Source: Pseudomonadota bacterium
GTDB taxonomy: Bacteria > Desulfobacterota > Desulfobacteria > Desulfobacterales > Desulfolunaceae
Assembly (NCBI GenBank): GCA_018818835.1
Contig: JAHIRD010000006.1
Span: forward strand, 32,071 to 96,070
DNA: 64,000 nucleotides
Reading direction: 5' to 3'
This document shows, piece after piece, positions 9,618 to 19,847 of the stretch. The position numbers and the translations under genes are program-made. The notes under the pieces are model-generated. The model saw only the letters and a list, made by a program, of their open reading frames with translations. It was not told the DNA's origin and ran no database searches. Each line of letters opens with the position of its first letter. Within the stretch, counting starts at the first letter, position 1.

Positions 9618-10433
9618 GTGTTGAAGATTTCAAGAGGGGATCGTATTTTGGAAAAAGTATGTATCAAGTATTATTTCCTGCTTGAAAACGGGACCCAAAA
9701 AAGTTTTGCCTTCCAGTTTGAACCTTTCAATACAGAACTTCCCGAAAACATTTCGAAAAAAATTCCTTCATGGACACGGTTGGATTTTTATCAGTGTTCC
9801 AATTGCCCCTATACGAATATGGATCGGATTTATTGCCCCCTTGCCGTTAATTTGGTGGATATTATCAAGCGTTTTGATGGCCTGTTATCCTATGAAAAGG
9901 TTTATCTGAAGGTGGTTACGGAAGAGAGGGACGTGTCCAGATACACCACGGTTCAACATGGAATGAGTTCTTTAATGGGACTTGCCATTGCCGCCAGCGG
10001 GTGCCCGCATACATCTTTTTTTGCGCCCATGGCCCATTTCCACATGCCCCTTGCCAGTGTTCAGGAAACGGTTTTTCGTGCGGTGACATCCTATCTTTTG
10101 TCCCAGTATTTTTTAAAGCAGGATGGGCAATGGGCGGACTTTGATCTGGAGGGCCTGACAGATATCTATAAGAATCTTCAAGTGGTCAATATTGCTACAG
10201 CCAACAGGTTGCGTTCGGCCACGGAAAGTGATTCCACGGTCAATGCCATTATTCTGCTGGATACCTTTGCCCAGGCCCTTCCTATTGTTATGGAAACAGC
10301 CTTGGAAGAAATCAAGAAAATGTATGCACCCTACTATGCGAGCTGCTTGAAGTTGCCTGAGAAAAAAGCTCCCCATTTACCGGATGACAAGGCAAGGTCC
10401 CTGGGACGTTTGGATCAACCCATTTCCGGATAG
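9618..10433 (+). CDS. Conserved Cys-rich protein, possibly DUF6901 family
   Basis: About 262-271 residues of unknown function. It has a cysteine cluster (QCSNCPYTN then YCPLA), an SGCPH motif, and a conserved block with HFHMPLAS followed by SYLLSQYF. The pattern matches an uncharacterised deltaproteobacterial family that I recall as DUF6901; I could not verify the name. The four Cys near the N terminus could bind metal. The start is probably the TTG at 9648, which follows AGAGGGGATCG; an upstream TTG at 9618 is also in frame. No operon partner: the next gene converges. Confidence 0.65.
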   Translation: MLKISRGDRILEKVCIKYYFLLENGTQKSFAFQFEPFNTELPENISKKIPSWTRLDFYQCSNCPYTNMDRIYCPLAVNLVDIIKRFDGLLSYEKVYLKVVTEERDVSRYTTVQHGMSSLMGLAIAASGCPHTSFFAPMAHFHMPLASVQETVFRAVTSYLLSQYFLKQDGQWADFDLEGLTDIYKNLQVVNIATANRLRSATESDSTVNAIILLDTFAQALPIVMETALEEIKKMYAPYYASCLKLPEKKAPHLPDDKARSLGRLDQPISG

Positions 10434-10446
10434 ACGCGAACTCGTG

Positions 10447-12141
10447 TCAAAGGACTTGTGATCTGTCCGAATCACGCCTTATTTTTTCGCCGCCGATGTT
10501 TCCCACGCGCCATGCTTCGAATAATTCTTCCTGCTCGTCAAGAATATCTTTCAGGACGTCAATGGTTGTGAGCGGATTCATGAGAACGCATCGAAGCACC
10601 ACGATTTTTCCGGGAGGAAATCCGGGGAAAATATTTTCCTGTTCAAGGACTGTTCTTGAGACGAAACTGTTTCCTGCTTCCCGTTGAACCTGCTGGAGGG
10701 TCCGGTTCAGTTCATTAAGCTCGTCATTGATGGCGATAATTCGTTCCGAACCGGCTGTTTCAAACTCATCACGGAGATTTTTCGGGCAGAGACGATAGGT
10801 CAGAATATTGAGTTCCGGTTCGGTAATCAGCTGGAAATTTTCACGAGTTTTGATTTCCTCGGAAAAATTGTAAGCAAGCTCGATTCCATGTTCGATGAGC
10901 ATGCCGTAACCCCTTGTTCCCATGATTTTTAGTGCACTGTCCAGAATCAGGGAGTTGGCCTCACGTGATCCGGCAAGGGTTTTGATGCCCAGGTCCACGC
11001 TTCCTTTTCTGTTCACGTAATTTGCATGGTAGGAAATAGCATCAAGGCTTCTGGGGTTTCTGAAATAAATCATACCGCAGCTCATGGGCATATAAAACTG
11101 TTTGTGCCCGTCAATGGTCACGGAATCGGCCAACTGGATTCCGTCGAGCAGGTGTTTGTATGTCTCGCTCATCAGGGTGGGGCCACCCCATGCCGCATCT
11201 GCATGGAAATGGATTTTTTCCCGGGCACAGATCTCCGCGATGCGTAACAGGGGGTCCACGGTCCCTGTTTCAGTTGTTCCTGCAATCCCTACAATGGCGA
11301 TGACCTTTGTTCGTTTGTTTTTATTAATTTCAGCAAGGCATCGTTCCAGATCATCAATGTCCATTTTATTTCGTTGGTCCACATCCACGGAAATAATGTT
11401 TTCATTGCCTATTCCGAGAATGCCCCCTGACTTCCTGAACGAGTAATGGCCCCGCCGTGAGACCATAACCACGCATCGGTCGATGTCATAGGCTTTATAG
11501 GCAGCAAAAAGACCTTCCTTTTCAATGCCCCTGAAACCGTTTTTGGGTTTAAGCGCTGTATTCCTGGCCACCCAGAGGGCCGTGAGATTGGCTGTGGTGC
11601 CACCTTCCATAAAAGAGCCAAGGGATGTTTCCGTGTTTTGAACATGCTCCTGATAGAAGGCATTACTGAGCCCGTATATCAATCGGTGGATTTTGGAAAT
11701 GACCTGTTTTTCAAGAATGGAAACAACTTTGGAGGTTTCAAGCTTGACCACATTCTGATTCAGTGCAGCGACAATGGCTTTCAGGTGAACCATAAAAAAG
11801 GGTATGGCCGCTGTCATATGACCCACAAAATAGGGGGATGCCACATTCACAGCATGGGGGGCAATGGTTTCGAACACGCCGGTGACCACCTCGGCCAGTT
11901 TTTTTTCCGGGAATTTATTGATGATCGTGTCCGTAAAATCATTGGAGAGTTCCTTCAAACTTATTTCTTCGGTGATGCCCACATTTTTGATCAGAAAATC
12001 ATGGAGTTCGAAAAGGATCTGTTTCATATGGCCGATGAGGGTTGCCCTGGTTTCTGCATCCGCTGGGCACGTAAATACTTCAATCAAACCGATCCAGTCT
12101 TTGACCAGTTCAAAATTGTCGGTAGAATGGTTGTTTTCCAT
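10447..12141 (-). CDS. PLP-dependent decarboxylase, PanP-type aspartate 1-decarboxylase
   Basis: A 564-residue group II pyridoxal-phosphate decarboxylase. The lysine that holds PLP is in SVTIDGHKQ, the cofactor-binding Asp-Ala pair in HADAAWGG, and the substrate-side block in GGTTANLTALW. The IVGIAGTTETG and ANYVNRKGS blocks match the PanP subfamily, which makes beta-alanine from aspartate for pantothenate in bacteria lacking PanD; glutamate decarboxylase relatives are the alternative. An AGGAT ribosome site precedes the ATG. It is a single gene, convergent with the Cys-rich protein gene. Confidence 0.75.
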   Translation of the reverse strand: MENNHSTDNFELVKDWIGLIEVFTCPADAETRATLIGHMKQILFELHDFLIKNVGITEEISLKELSNDFTDTIINKFPEKKLAEVVTGVFETIAPHAVNVASPYFVGHMTAAIPFFMVHLKAIVAALNQNVVKLETSKVVSILEKQVISKIHRLIYGLSNAFYQEHVQNTETSLGSFMEGGTTANLTALWVARNTALKPKNGFRGIEKEGLFAAYKAYDIDRCVVMVSRRGHYSFRKSGGILGIGNENIISVDVDQRNKMDIDDLERCLAEINKNKRTKVIAIVGIAGTTETGTVDPLLRIAEICAREKIHFHADAAWGGPTLMSETYKHLLDGIQLADSVTIDGHKQFYMPMSCGMIYFRNPRSLDAISYHANYVNRKGSVDLGIKTLAGSREANSLILDSALKIMGTRGYGMLIEHGIELAYNFSEEIKTRENFQLITEPELNILTYRLCPKNLRDEFETAGSERIIAINDELNELNRTLQQVQREAGNSFVSRTVLEQENIFPGFPPGKIVVLRCVLMNPLTTIDVLKDILDEQEELFEAWRVGNIGGEKIRRDSDRSQVL

Positions 12142-12516
12142 GATCTATCCTGAAAAGCCGAAAATTGTGAAAAATACAAATTAACATATAAAAGCCTCAT
12201 TATATAAACGCCTTTGATAAAAAAAACAATAGAATATCGGGCATTAATCAATATCAAAATGCAGATGGCGTTTCCTTGTTTAACAATCAACCGGCTTTGG
12301 GAAATTTAGACAGGGCCGGAAGCTTATACCGGGGTGTATTCAGGGTTGGTTTTATAAGTTACTAATATATTGATCTAATATATACTTAAGTGATGGATGA
12401 TTCAATAAATAATATGCTTGTCTTGACATATAGCCTGTTTTAGCCTAAATTTTGCTGGTCTCGGGCCATGCTAAGGACATACAAGACGTCTTGATTCAAC
12501 GGAAGATGAAAAAAAG
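12142..12516. other. Divergent intergenic region
   Basis: About 375 bp between two divergent genes. The only structure I can support is the rightward promoter at 12423-12451. The left half is AT-rich and must hold the decarboxylase promoter, which I cannot place. Confidence 0.5.
12423..12451 (+). promoter_or_regulatory. Sigma70-type promoter for the GerMN gene and possibly fusA
   Basis: A perfect -35 TTGACA (12423-12428), a 17-bp spacer and a -10 TAAATT (12446-12451) lie 65 bp before the GerMN start codon. Confidence 0.6.
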
Positions 12517-13080
12517 ATGACCAAAAAAACACTCAGAAATTCTCTGTGGGCCATTCTGGCTCTTTGTGCGTGTGTGGTGATCGTTGTCTATATGGTCGGG
12601 GGTGATAGGGCTGAAATGGATGACATGGGTGTTCCCCCGGGAAATAGTAACCGGTATACCGTAGAATCTCCTGTCTATCTGTATTTTCAAGACCGAAAGC
12701 TGGCCTTATTATGCCCGGAAGAACGGTTAATCGCTCACCCGGAAACCCCGGTTGAGTTTGCCCGGACAATTATTGAATGGTTGATCAGGGGGCCTCGGCA
12801 GGGTCTGGTGCGGACTCTTCCTGGGGAATCCGTTTTGAGGGCCCTTTATATTCATGAAGAAACGGCTTTTGTGGATTTATCCCAGGAGACGTGTGACAAT
12901 CATCCCGGGGGCGTTCAAACGGAGTATTTGACCATTGTGTCCATCGCAAATTCGTTGATTTTGAATATTCCGGAAATTAAAAGGGTTAAAATTATCATTG
13001 AAGGCCGGGAATGCGAAACCCTTGCCGGGCATATCGATATAAGCCAGCCTTTTTCTGCAAATATGCTGCTCGTAAGATAG
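12517..13080 (+). CDS. GerMN-domain protein
   Basis: 187 residues with an N-terminal membrane anchor (about 8-28) followed by a GerMN domain (about 50-170). Typical family features are VYLYFQD near the start, LIRGP in the middle, and a final VKIIIEG strand. GerMN proteins are exported and thought to bind envelope or spore components; their role in non-sporulating bacteria is unclear. GGAAG lies before the ATG. The EF-G gene begins 30 bp downstream on the same strand, so the two may be co-transcribed, although their functions do not obviously connect. Confidence 0.75.
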   Translation: MTKKTLRNSLWAILALCACVVIVVYMVGGDRAEMDDMGVPPGNSNRYTVESPVYLYFQDRKLALLCPEERLIAHPETPVEFARTIIEWLIRGPRQGLVRTLPGESVLRALYIHEETAFVDLSQETCDNHPGGVQTEYLTIVSIANSLILNIPEIKRVKIIIEGRECETLAGHIDISQPFSANMLLVR

Positions 13081-13110
13081 TGTGATTTATCAGGAACCAT
13101 ATGTGATATT

Positions 13111-15159
13111 ATGAAAAAAATTAAAACGGAACAGATCAGAAACATAGGCATTATGGCCCATATCGATGCAGGAAAAACCACCGTGACAGAACGGGTCCTG
13201 TATTATACCGGCCGATCATACAAACTCGGTGAAGTCCATGACGGTGAAGCGGTGATGGACTGGATGGTCGACGAACAGGAACGGGGCATCACCATCACAT
13301 CCGCTGTCACCACCTGCCACTGGAAAGATAACCAGATTCAGATTATCGACACACCCGGACACGTGGATTTTACCATTGAGGTGGAGCGGTCTTTACGGGT
13401 TCTGGACGGTGCCATTGGCGTATTCTGTGCCGTTGGCGGAGTGGAGCCCCAGTCTGAAACCGTGTGGCGACAGGCTGATAAATATCATGTCCCCCGTATT
13501 GCCTTTGTGAACAAGATGGATCGTGTGGGGGCTGATTATCTGAACACCATTCAGATGATGAGAGATAGACTCCATGCAAGGCCACTGCTCCTTCAAATTC
13601 CGGTGGGGATTGAAGAACACTTTAAAGGTGTGGTGGATTTGATTCAGATGCAACAAATTCTCTGGGATAATGAAGGCCTGGGTGCAGCCTATACCCTGTC
13701 GGATATTCCCGAGGACATGCGTGCCGAGGCTGAATCATACCGGGACAAACTGATTGAGACCCTTTCGGATCATGATGATACAATCATGGAGGCCTATCTG
13801 GCCGAAGAGCCTGTTTCAAACACCGACCTGATGGCAGCCATCCGCAAGGCAACCATTGATTTGAAACTGGTTCCGGTTTTTTGCGGTAGTGCATTGAAAA
13901 ATAAAGGCATCCAACCCTTACTGGATGCCATTGGCAATTATCTGCCCAGCCCCCTGGATGTTCCGCCAGCCCATGGAGTCCATCCGGAAACAGGGGAACC
14001 TGTCAGTTTTGAGCCCAAGGATGGAGCGCCTCTTTCAGCATTGATTTTTAAAGTGTCCATGATTGAAGGACGGAAATTATCCTTTGCCAGGGTTTACAGT
14101 GGAAAACTGAAAGTGGGAGATGATGTCTACAACCCGGTGCTTAAGCGCAAGGAAAAACTTGCCCGTATTCTCAATATGCATGCCAACAAACGGGAGCGTG
14201 TTGAAGAAGCTGGCGTGGGGAGCATCGTGGGCGTGGTTGGTCTCAAGGATTCATCAACGGGAGATACCCTCTGCAATGCGGCCCATCCTATTCTCCTGGA
14301 ACGCATGGAGTTTTACGAGCCGGTGATTTCCATCGCGGTGGAGCCAAAAACCGTGACCGATCAGGACAAGCTCCAGTCTGTTCTGGAAAAATTTGTTTCC
14401 GAAGATCCCACCCTCAAAGTCCGAATCGATGAAGACACGGGCCAGACTCTTTTATCCGGCATGGGCGAGCTTCATCTTGAAATTATTATTAGTCGTATGC
14501 TTAGGGAATTCAACACCTTAGTGAATGTTGGAAAGCCTCAGGTTGTTTATCGAGAGACCATTGCAAAAATATCAACCGCCACCGCATCCTTTGAACGGGA
14601 CATCGCCGGTCAGAAACACTTTGCCGAAGTATCACTCAAAATGATTCCTCTGGACCGTGGATCCGGGAGTAGTTTCAGGTCTGAGGTGACAGCGGAACAA
14701 ATCCCGGACATGTATATTCCTTCCATTAAAAAAGGCGTCATGGACCTCTTTGAAAGCGGAACACTGATGGGGTACCCGGTTGTGGATGTGGAAGCGGTTC
14801 TCGTGGGTGGTTCTTTCAAGGAGACCCTGGGCTCGGATTTGGGCTATACGGTGTGCTCGTCCATGGCTGCCCGGGAAGCCCTTGAAGCCGGGGAACCTTT
14901 TTTGCTGGAGCCCATCATGAATGTTGAGATTTTTGTTCCCGATGCATTTATGGGTGAGGTGATAGGTGACTTGAACAGCAGGGGCGGTAAAGTGGAATCC
15001 ATCAATCCCAAAGCAGGGATTCAAACCATCCATGCTTCGGTGGCCCTTTCCAGGATGTTCGGTTATTCCACATCCATTCGATCAGCCACCCAGGGACGCG
15101 GAACCTTTACCATGCAGTTTTCGCATTTTGATAAAGCTGCGGCTAAAAAGAACCATTGA
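13111..15159 (+). CDS. fusA: Elongation factor G
   Basis: A 682-residue translational GTPase with all G motifs: AHIDAGKT (P-loop), RGITI (switch I), [13 protein letters not shown] and GSALKNKG. Domains II-V follow at full length. EF-G drives translocation and, with ribosome recycling factor, recycling. It is not beside rpsL, rpsG or tuf, so it is not the classic str-operon copy. It may be a second EF-G of the spirochaete/planctomycete/delta (spdEFG) type; telling translocase from recycling paralog needs a tree. Confidence 0.88.
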   Translation: MKKIKTEQIRNIGIMAHIDAGKTTVTERVLYYTGRSYKLGEVHDGEAVMDWMVDEQERGITITSAVTTCHWKDNQIQIIDTPGHVDFTIEVERSLRVLDGAIGVFCAVGGVEPQSETVWRQADKYHVPRIAFVNKMDRVGADYLNTIQMMRDRLHARPLLLQIPVGIEEHFKGVVDLIQMQQILWDNEGLGAAYTLSDIPEDMRAEAESYRDKLIETLSDHDDTIMEAYLAEEPVSNTDLMAAIRKATIDLKLVPVFCGSALKNKGIQPLLDAIGNYLPSPLDVPPAHGVHPETGEPVSFEPKDGAPLSALIFKVSMIEGRKLSFARVYSGKLKVGDDVYNPVLKRKEKLARILNMHANKRERVEEAGVGSIVGVVGLKDSSTGDTLCNAAHPILLERMEFYEPVISIAVEPKTVTDQDKLQSVLEKFVSEDPTLKVRIDEDTGQTLLSGMGELHLEIIISRMLREFNTLVNVGKPQVVYRETIAKISTATASFERDIAGQKHFAEVSLKMIPLDRGSGSSFRSEVTAEQIPDMYIPSIKKGVMDLFESGTLMGYPVVDVEAVLVGGSFKETLGSDLGYTVCSSMAAREALEAGEPFLLEPIMNVEIFVPDAFMGEVIGDLNSRGGKVESINPKAGIQTIHASVALSRMFGYSTSIRSATQGRGTFTMQFSHFDKAAAKKNH

Positions 15160-15293
15160 TCGTATTTAGGAGTTAACACAAGGATCACTGGCGCGGAGAA
15201 TGAGCGTTCAGTGCATCCGTTAGTTGGGATTTAGTTTCTTCTGGATCGAAATCGAAATTGATTGCGGTCCCCACCCGCATGGGGGGGCAGAGT

Positions 15294-16115
15294 CTATAGC
15301 ATGGCCTGTATGGCCTCACAGACCCCTTCATGATTGTTCGATGCCACCACTGAAAAACGTTTTTTCATGTCCGGCGGACTGTTTGCCACAACAAAGGCCT
15401 GGCCGACCCACTCAAGAAGATCCTCATCATTGTAATCATTCCCCACAGCCACAATGTCATTCCGGTCAATCTTCAGTTGGTTGGACAGCCACGTTGCCGC
15501 CTTACTTTTGGACACCGATTTTGGAAAAATTTCAATCCACATTGTTTTACCATCAAAGGGAGAGGACGAGTTGATGACAGTATACGCGTGAAGTGTACGT
15601 CTCAAACAGTCCAGTGTTTCCTTGCCATTCCCCCCAGGAATCATGGCAAGGAATTGGGATGATGGGCCAAGATCCATTATGTTGGGGCTAATGGCCCGGT
15701 AATGGCCCTTGTAAAAGTCGAGCCGGGTGTTAAAGTCGCTGTTTTCCCTGCCAAAATGACGAAAGGCAAAGGCATGATTGTCCGGGACCGGATCCTGGAT
15801 CATATAGTCCACACCAAGGTTTTCAAGGAGGGATGCGATTGTTTTTGTGTCCTCGTGGGAAAGGGTTTCTGTTTTGAGGGTATGCTTATGGGGGTCAGGA
15901 TAGCTGGCCACACCCAGGCCTGTTGAAAAAATCAGGTAATCCACAGGCAGGTGAAAGGGGATGGAGCGCTTTAGGGAAAATAGGGACCGACCAGTGGCAA
16001 GAACCCGGATGACACCCAGCGAACCCAATTTTTCAAGCATATCCAGATCGTTTTTTGAAAAGCTGTGGTCTGACCGGAACAAAGTTCCATCAAGGTCGGT
16101 GATAAACATTTTCAT
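15294..16115 (-). CDS. HAD-family Cof-type phosphatase
   Basis: About 273 residues. It starts directly with the HAD nucleophile motif FITDLDGTL. Motif II is LATGRS, the conserved Lys is in KSVSKSKAATWL, and the metal-binding acids are in VAVGNDYNDEDLL. This is the type IIB Cof/YbiV layout, enzymes that remove phosphate from sugar phosphates or cofactors. The start at 16115 follows AAAGGGGTGG; longer in-frame extensions overlap the divergent lipoprotein leader and are unlikely. Substrate unknown. Confidence 0.82.
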   Translation of the reverse strand: MKMFITDLDGTLFRSDHSFSKNDLDMLEKLGSLGVIRVLATGRSLFSLKRSIPFHLPVDYLIFSTGLGVASYPDPHKHTLKTETLSHEDTKTIASLLENLGVDYMIQDPVPDNHAFAFRHFGRENSDFNTRLDFYKGHYRAISPNIMDLGPSSQFLAMIPGGNGKETLDCLRRTLHAYTVINSSSPFDGKTMWIEIFPKSVSKSKAATWLSNQLKIDRNDIVAVGNDYNDEDLLEWVGQAFVVANSPPDMKKRFSVVASNNHEGVCEAIQAML

Positions 16116-16271
16116 ACGGTCCACCCCTTTGGTTGAAATGGTATGGCCGAGGCCCTGGTTGACGTCGCCCTTTTTTTTTCGTATCATTTTCTCATCCGGA
16201 TCGATTATGATCATGATAAGGATTTTTTGTTTTATCACCATATCGGGGACGTATACAAAGGAAAAAATCGT

Positions 16272-16544
16272 ATGACAATGACCAGAGTGTGTTTCATAGT
16301 ATTAGTGCTTCTTTGTTTTCAGGGCTGTTTTTCAGCCCGCTGGGAAATCAGACAGATTGAAACAACATTTGTCAACCAGGAAAACAACCAGGAATATGTT
16401 CAAAAAAACGCTGTTCTTGTTAATGGGCATACCGGGCAGACCTGGGTGTTTTCAAGTGATCGGGACAGCCACTACTATTGGATTGAAATGCCGGTTCTGG
16501 ATCGGGAATCGGGCAACCTCACACCTTTGAATGAAAACGAATAA
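16272..16544 (+). CDS. Small lipoprotein of unknown function
   Basis: About 90 residues with a lipoprotein signal peptide (lipobox FQGC) and a short hydrophilic body with several aromatic residues. AAAGGA lies about 10 bp before the ATG. It is divergent from the HAD gene and 12 bp ahead of the phosphofructokinase gene, so probably co-transcribed with it. No family recognised. Confidence 0.6.
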   Translation: MTMTRVCFIVLVLLCFQGCFSARWEIRQIETTFVNQENNQEYVQKNAVLVNGHTGQTWVFSSDRDSHYYWIEMPVLDRESGNLTPLNENE

Positions 16545-16556
16545 CAGGTTTATCAC

Positions 16557-17909
16557 ATGGAATTTGACAGTGTTGAAACGCATATTGAGTCCCTTGGGGA
16601 GGCAAAAATTGACTCTCCCTTCATGAAGAACGATCACGGCCGGAAAAATTCAATTTTTATTGAAGACGATATGAGGGTTCTGATTCATGTGAATGAAAAA
16701 CATATCACCCGGATGATTGACCAGGGGAAAAAACCACCAGCCTTTGAAATAGCAGGACCCAGGAAAAAGATTTTTTTTGATCCCAGTAAACTTCGATGTG
16801 CCCTGGTGACCTGTGGGGGTCTGTGTCCGGGTTTGAATGACATTATCCGTTCAGTGGTTCTTGAATTGTACCACCGTTACGGCGTTAAACAGATTTATGG
16901 GATGAAATACGGTCTACAGGGGTTTATCCCCGAATACGGCCATGATGTGATTGAGCTGGACCCCGAGTCCGTGGTCAGGATTCTTGAACGCGGAGGCTCC
17001 ATTCTGGGCTCGTCCCGGGGGCCCCAGGATATTGAGGCCATTGTGGATTCCCTGGAGCGAATGAACATTGGCATTGTGTTCATGATTGGCGGGGATGGTA
17101 CGTTGATGGCTGCAACACGCATAACCGAGGCGATTCGCAAACGGAAGCTCAAGATCAGTGTGATCGGGATTCCAAAAACAATTGATAACGATGTGTATCT
17201 TGTGGCCCGGTCCTTTGGATTTGACACGGCTGTGGAGATTTCCACCCAGGCCATCCGGGGTGCCCATAACGAGGCCGAAGGGTATCCCAAGGGAATCGGT
17301 TTGATCAAGCTCATGGGGAGGCATTCGGGCTTTCTGGCTGCAACGGCAGCCCTGGCCCAGCAGGATGTCAATTTTGTTCTGATCCCAGAAGTGGATTTTG
17401 ATCTGGATGGTGAAAATGGGCTTCTGGCATGCCTTGAAAAACGTTTGCAAAACCGTATGCATGCGGTCATCCTGGTGGCCGAAGGAGCTGGACAGAAATT
17501 CTTCGGAGACGAAAAAACCGAGCATGATCCATCGGGAAATGTGAAACTTAAAGATATCGGTATTTATATCAAAGAAAAGATCGTCGATTATTTCAAGGCT
17601 AAAAACATACCCATTTCATTGAAATACATTGATCCCAGCTATATGATTCGGAGCCTGCCTGCCAATTCCAATGACCATGTGTTCTGCAGTTTTCTGGGCA
17701 GGGATGCTGTCCATGCAGGCATGGCAGGGAAAACAAATATGCTGGTGGGACACTGGAACAACCACTTTGTCCATGTCCCCATGGAAGCCTCGGCAGGCAA
17801 ACGCAAACAGGTCTCTCCCCATGGAAAACTATGGGTGTCTGTCCTTGAAGCCACCGGGCAAAGCTCCTTGAAAAATAAGGCTAACCATGAAACACAGGAA
17901 GAAGGCTAA
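16557..17909 (+). CDS. 6-phosphofructokinase (long, plant-like/PPi-PFK-related group)
   Basis: 450 residues, longer than the E. coli PfkA type. The phosphoryl-donor site reads GGDGT, with a Gly typical of ATP users rather than the Asp of pyrophosphate users. The substrate motif reads PKTIDND, which is typical of the PPi-related lineage. KYIDPSYMIRS near the end also fits the long group. It phosphorylates fructose 6-phosphate in glycolysis; the donor cannot be settled from sequence alone. A hydrophilic tail follows the fold. Confidence 0.85.
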   Translation: MEFDSVETHIESLGEAKIDSPFMKNDHGRKNSIFIEDDMRVLIHVNEKHITRMIDQGKKPPAFEIAGPRKKIFFDPSKLRCALVTCGGLCPGLNDIIRSVVLELYHRYGVKQIYGMKYGLQGFIPEYGHDVIELDPESVVRILERGGSILGSSRGPQDIEAIVDSLERMNIGIVFMIGGDGTLMAATRITEAIRKRKLKISVIGIPKTIDNDVYLVARSFGFDTAVEISTQAIRGAHNEAEGYPKGIGLIKLMGRHSGFLAATAALAQQDVNFVLIPEVDFDLDGENGLLACLEKRLQNRMHAVILVAEGAGQKFFGDEKTEHDPSGNVKLKDIGIYIKEKIVDYFKAKNIPISLKYIDPSYMIRSLPANSNDHVFCSFLGRDAVHAGMAGKTNMLVGHWNNHFVHVPMEASAGKRKQVSPHGKLWVSVLEATGQSSLKNKANHETQEEG

Positions 17910-18416
17910 AAAAGAGGCCTCCGGCAGCCCTGTAACTTGATCTTCTTCGTCCTCTTCGTGTTCTTCAGAGAGCGTAGCGAACGGGTGGTGGATAAAAAAG
18001 AAAACAACATTTCAATCCCAGGCGTTGCCTGGGATTGAAACAAAAACGGTTTTACCATGGAGTACATGAAGGCCATGAAGAAAAACGATTAAATAGTTTA
18101 ACCACCCGCTCCCTTTGGTCGCCCAAGAGCACGAAGAAAAACATGCCACCGGCGGCCAGATCCCAGCTTCCACCGGGACAAGCTTTAGAAATCTGGACCG
18201 GTCTTCGCAAAGGCTTCGCCCCGACACGCAAATGGGTGGGGGTGTTTGGTGTGTAAGAATATGTTAAATATGAAGCATTCGAAGAAAAGCAATATATGTT
18301 TATCAAACTTTTCAAAAGTTTGGCCCCCGGCAGGGCTGCCAGGGGCACAATTTTTCCGTGAGAGACGAGGTTTTTTGGTTGTGGTTTTGCCGCGTTGTGG
18401 TCTCCTGATGCCATAA
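17910..18416. repeat. Intergenic repeat region with CACGAAG-type repeats and a perfect palindrome
   Basis: 17940-17995 and 18095-18140 hold oppositely oriented copies of a low-complexity repeat around CACGAAGAGGACGAAG, with the linked CCACCCG-CTCC phrase. Related scraps (ATGAAGGCCATGAAG) occur at 18065 and 63412. Between the copies lies the palindrome at 18011-18041. No gene supported. Confidence 0.55.
18011..18041. repeat. Perfect 14-bp stem palindrome
   Basis: TTTCAATCCCAGGC, then GTT, then its exact reverse complement. It ends in ATTGAAAC like many CRISPR repeats, but it occurs once and has no spacers. It could be a REP-type element or a hairpin ending the phosphofructokinase transcript. 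Confidence 0.6.
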
Positions 18417-18455
18417 AAAAAGCCCTCGTTGCATTGAGCAGCAAGGGCTTTTAAA
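18417..18455 (-). terminator. Rho-independent terminator of the repeat-helix gene
   Basis: On the minus strand a GC-rich stem (AAAAGCCCT...AGGGCTTTT arms, inner GC pairing) ends in a T-run, about 20 bp after the stop codon of the gene at 18472-19710. The symmetric arms could also stop rightward transcription. Confidence 0.8.
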
Positions 18456-18471
18456 ATGACAGGAACGTCTT

Positions 18472-19710
18472 TTATTTATAAGCGTTCATAATGGCTTTGA
18501 CTGCGGCGATTTTCCGTTTGGCCATCTGTTTTTCCTCGGGGCTCTGTGCGCAATCAAGGGCCTGATTGAGTTTGCAGGAAATGGCATTGAAATCAGGCGA
18601 TCCAGGCTGTTTTTTCAAATCGTCTGCCTGTCCCATATAGTAAGAGAAAAGAAGGGGGAGGACCGCTTCTTTTGTATAAACATCTTTAATCTCTGCAGGT
18701 GCCAGCTTCCCCGGGATTTTGGCGATCAAGGTTTTCCCCATTGGGGCAAAGGACCCTTGGTACACCATCGTGGCACCCTGTTTTGACGAAACATAGTAAT
18801 TGGATGTGTTTCTGATGCTTAAAAGGGTCAGGACAAACACAAGAATAGCAATGCCTGCGGCAATGGGGACCATATTGATGGACGGTCTGGGAGCCTTGAG
18901 CATTTCAACTCTGTTGACAGATTCTGAAGGGGATGCCTGAGCCTCTGTTGTTTCTGCTTCAGCTTTTGCCTTAGCCTCTGCTTCAGCCTTTGCCTTAGCT
19001 TCTGCTTCAGCCTTTGCCTTAGCTTCTGCTTCAGCCTTTGCCTTAGCTTCTGCTTCAGCCTTTGCCTTAGCTTCTGCTTCAGCCTTTGCCTTAGCTTCTG
19101 CTTCAGCCTTTGCCTTAGCCTCTGCTTCAGCTTTTGCCTTAGCCTCTGCTTCAGCTTTTGCCTTAGCTTCTGCTTCAGCTTTTGCCTTAGCCTCTGCTTC
19201 AGCTTTTGCCTTAGCCTCTGCTTCGGCTTTTGCCTTAGCCTCTGCTTCGGCTTTTGCTTTAGCTTCTGCTTCGGCTTTTGCCTTAGCCTCTGCTTCGGCT
19301 TTTGCTTTAGCTTCTGCTTCGGCTTTTGCCTTAGCCTCTGCTTCGGCTTTTGCTTTAGCCTCTGCTTCGGCTTTTGCCTTAGCCTCTGCTTCGGCTTTTG
19401 CTTTAGCCTCTGCTTCGGCTTTTGCTTTAGCCTCTGCTTCGGCTTTTGCTTTAGCTTCTGCTTCGGCTTTTGCCTTAGCCTCTGCTTCGGCTTTTGCCTT
19501 AGCTTCTGCTTCGGCTTTTGCTTTAGCTTCTGCTTCAGCCTTTGCCTTAGCTTCTGCCTCTTTTTTGATCATGGCTTCTTTTTTGGCAGAATCATCTGTT
19601 TGCTTTGCTGGAGTGCTTTTACTTGCTGCAGGTTTTTGTGCAGTTTTTTTTGCAGCTGATTTTTTGGGGGTTGTTTCCTTTTTCGTTGATTTCTTCTTAT
19701 CTTTGGCCAT
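18472..19710 (-). CDS. Membrane protein with a long Ala/Glu/Lys single-helix repeat
   Basis: 412 residues in four parts. About 1-50 are Lys/Ser/Thr/Ala-rich. About 50-255 consist of some 25 copies of an eight-residue unit (AEAKAKAE in one register). About 280-305 are one transmembrane helix. The C-terminal ~105 residues form a compact domain. The repeat should make a rigid single alpha helix tens of nanometres long, like TolA domain II. The 24-bp DNA units come in at least two synonymous forms that cluster in blocks, a sign of recent expansion by slippage or conversion. Copy number may vary between strains. Function unknown; Tol-like or scaffold roles are guesses. Confidence 0.75.
   Translation of the reverse strand: MAKDKKKSTKKETTPKKSAAKKTAQKPAASKSTPAKQTDDSAKKEAMIKKEAEAKAKAEAEAKAKAEAEAKAKAEAEAKAKAEAEAKAKAEAEAKAKAEAEAKAKAEAEAKAKAEAEAKAKAEAEAKAKAEAEAKAKAEAEAKAKAEAEAKAKAEAEAKAKAEAEAKAKAEAEAKAKAEAEAKAKAEAEAKAKAEAEAKAKAEAEAKAKAEAEAKAKAEAEAKAKAEAEAKAKAEAEAKAKAEAEAKAKAEAETTEAQASPSESVNRVEMLKAPRPSINMVPIAAGIAILVFVLTLLSIRNTSNYYVSSKQGATMVYQGSFAPMGKTLIAKIPGKLAPAEIKDVYTKEAVLPLLFSYYMGQADDLKKQPGSPDFNAISCKLNQALDCAQSPEEKQMAKRKIAAVKAIMNAYK
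18955..19560. repeat. 24-bp tandem repeat inside the coding region
   Basis: About 25 in-frame units. Units nearest the 3' end of the gene carry TCAGCCTTTGCCTTAGCTTC, the middle units carry TCGGCTTTTGC, and the last unit returns to the first type. All changes are synonymous. Confidence 0.9.
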
Positions 19711-19847
19711 GTGAATCCCCTTTGAACTTATATTGAATTTAGCTTATAATGCGTAAAATAAAAATCGATTCTTGGGCTAACCGCAACAACATATATAATG
19801 TTGAAGGATAATTGTAAACCATTTTTGAAAGATTTTAGGCCTAACTA

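Noticed and set aside
18955..19560. Regular 24-bp repeats that could be mistaken for a CRISPR array
   Set aside because: Units are directly adjacent with no spacers and stay in frame inside a gene, so it is a coding tandem repeat.
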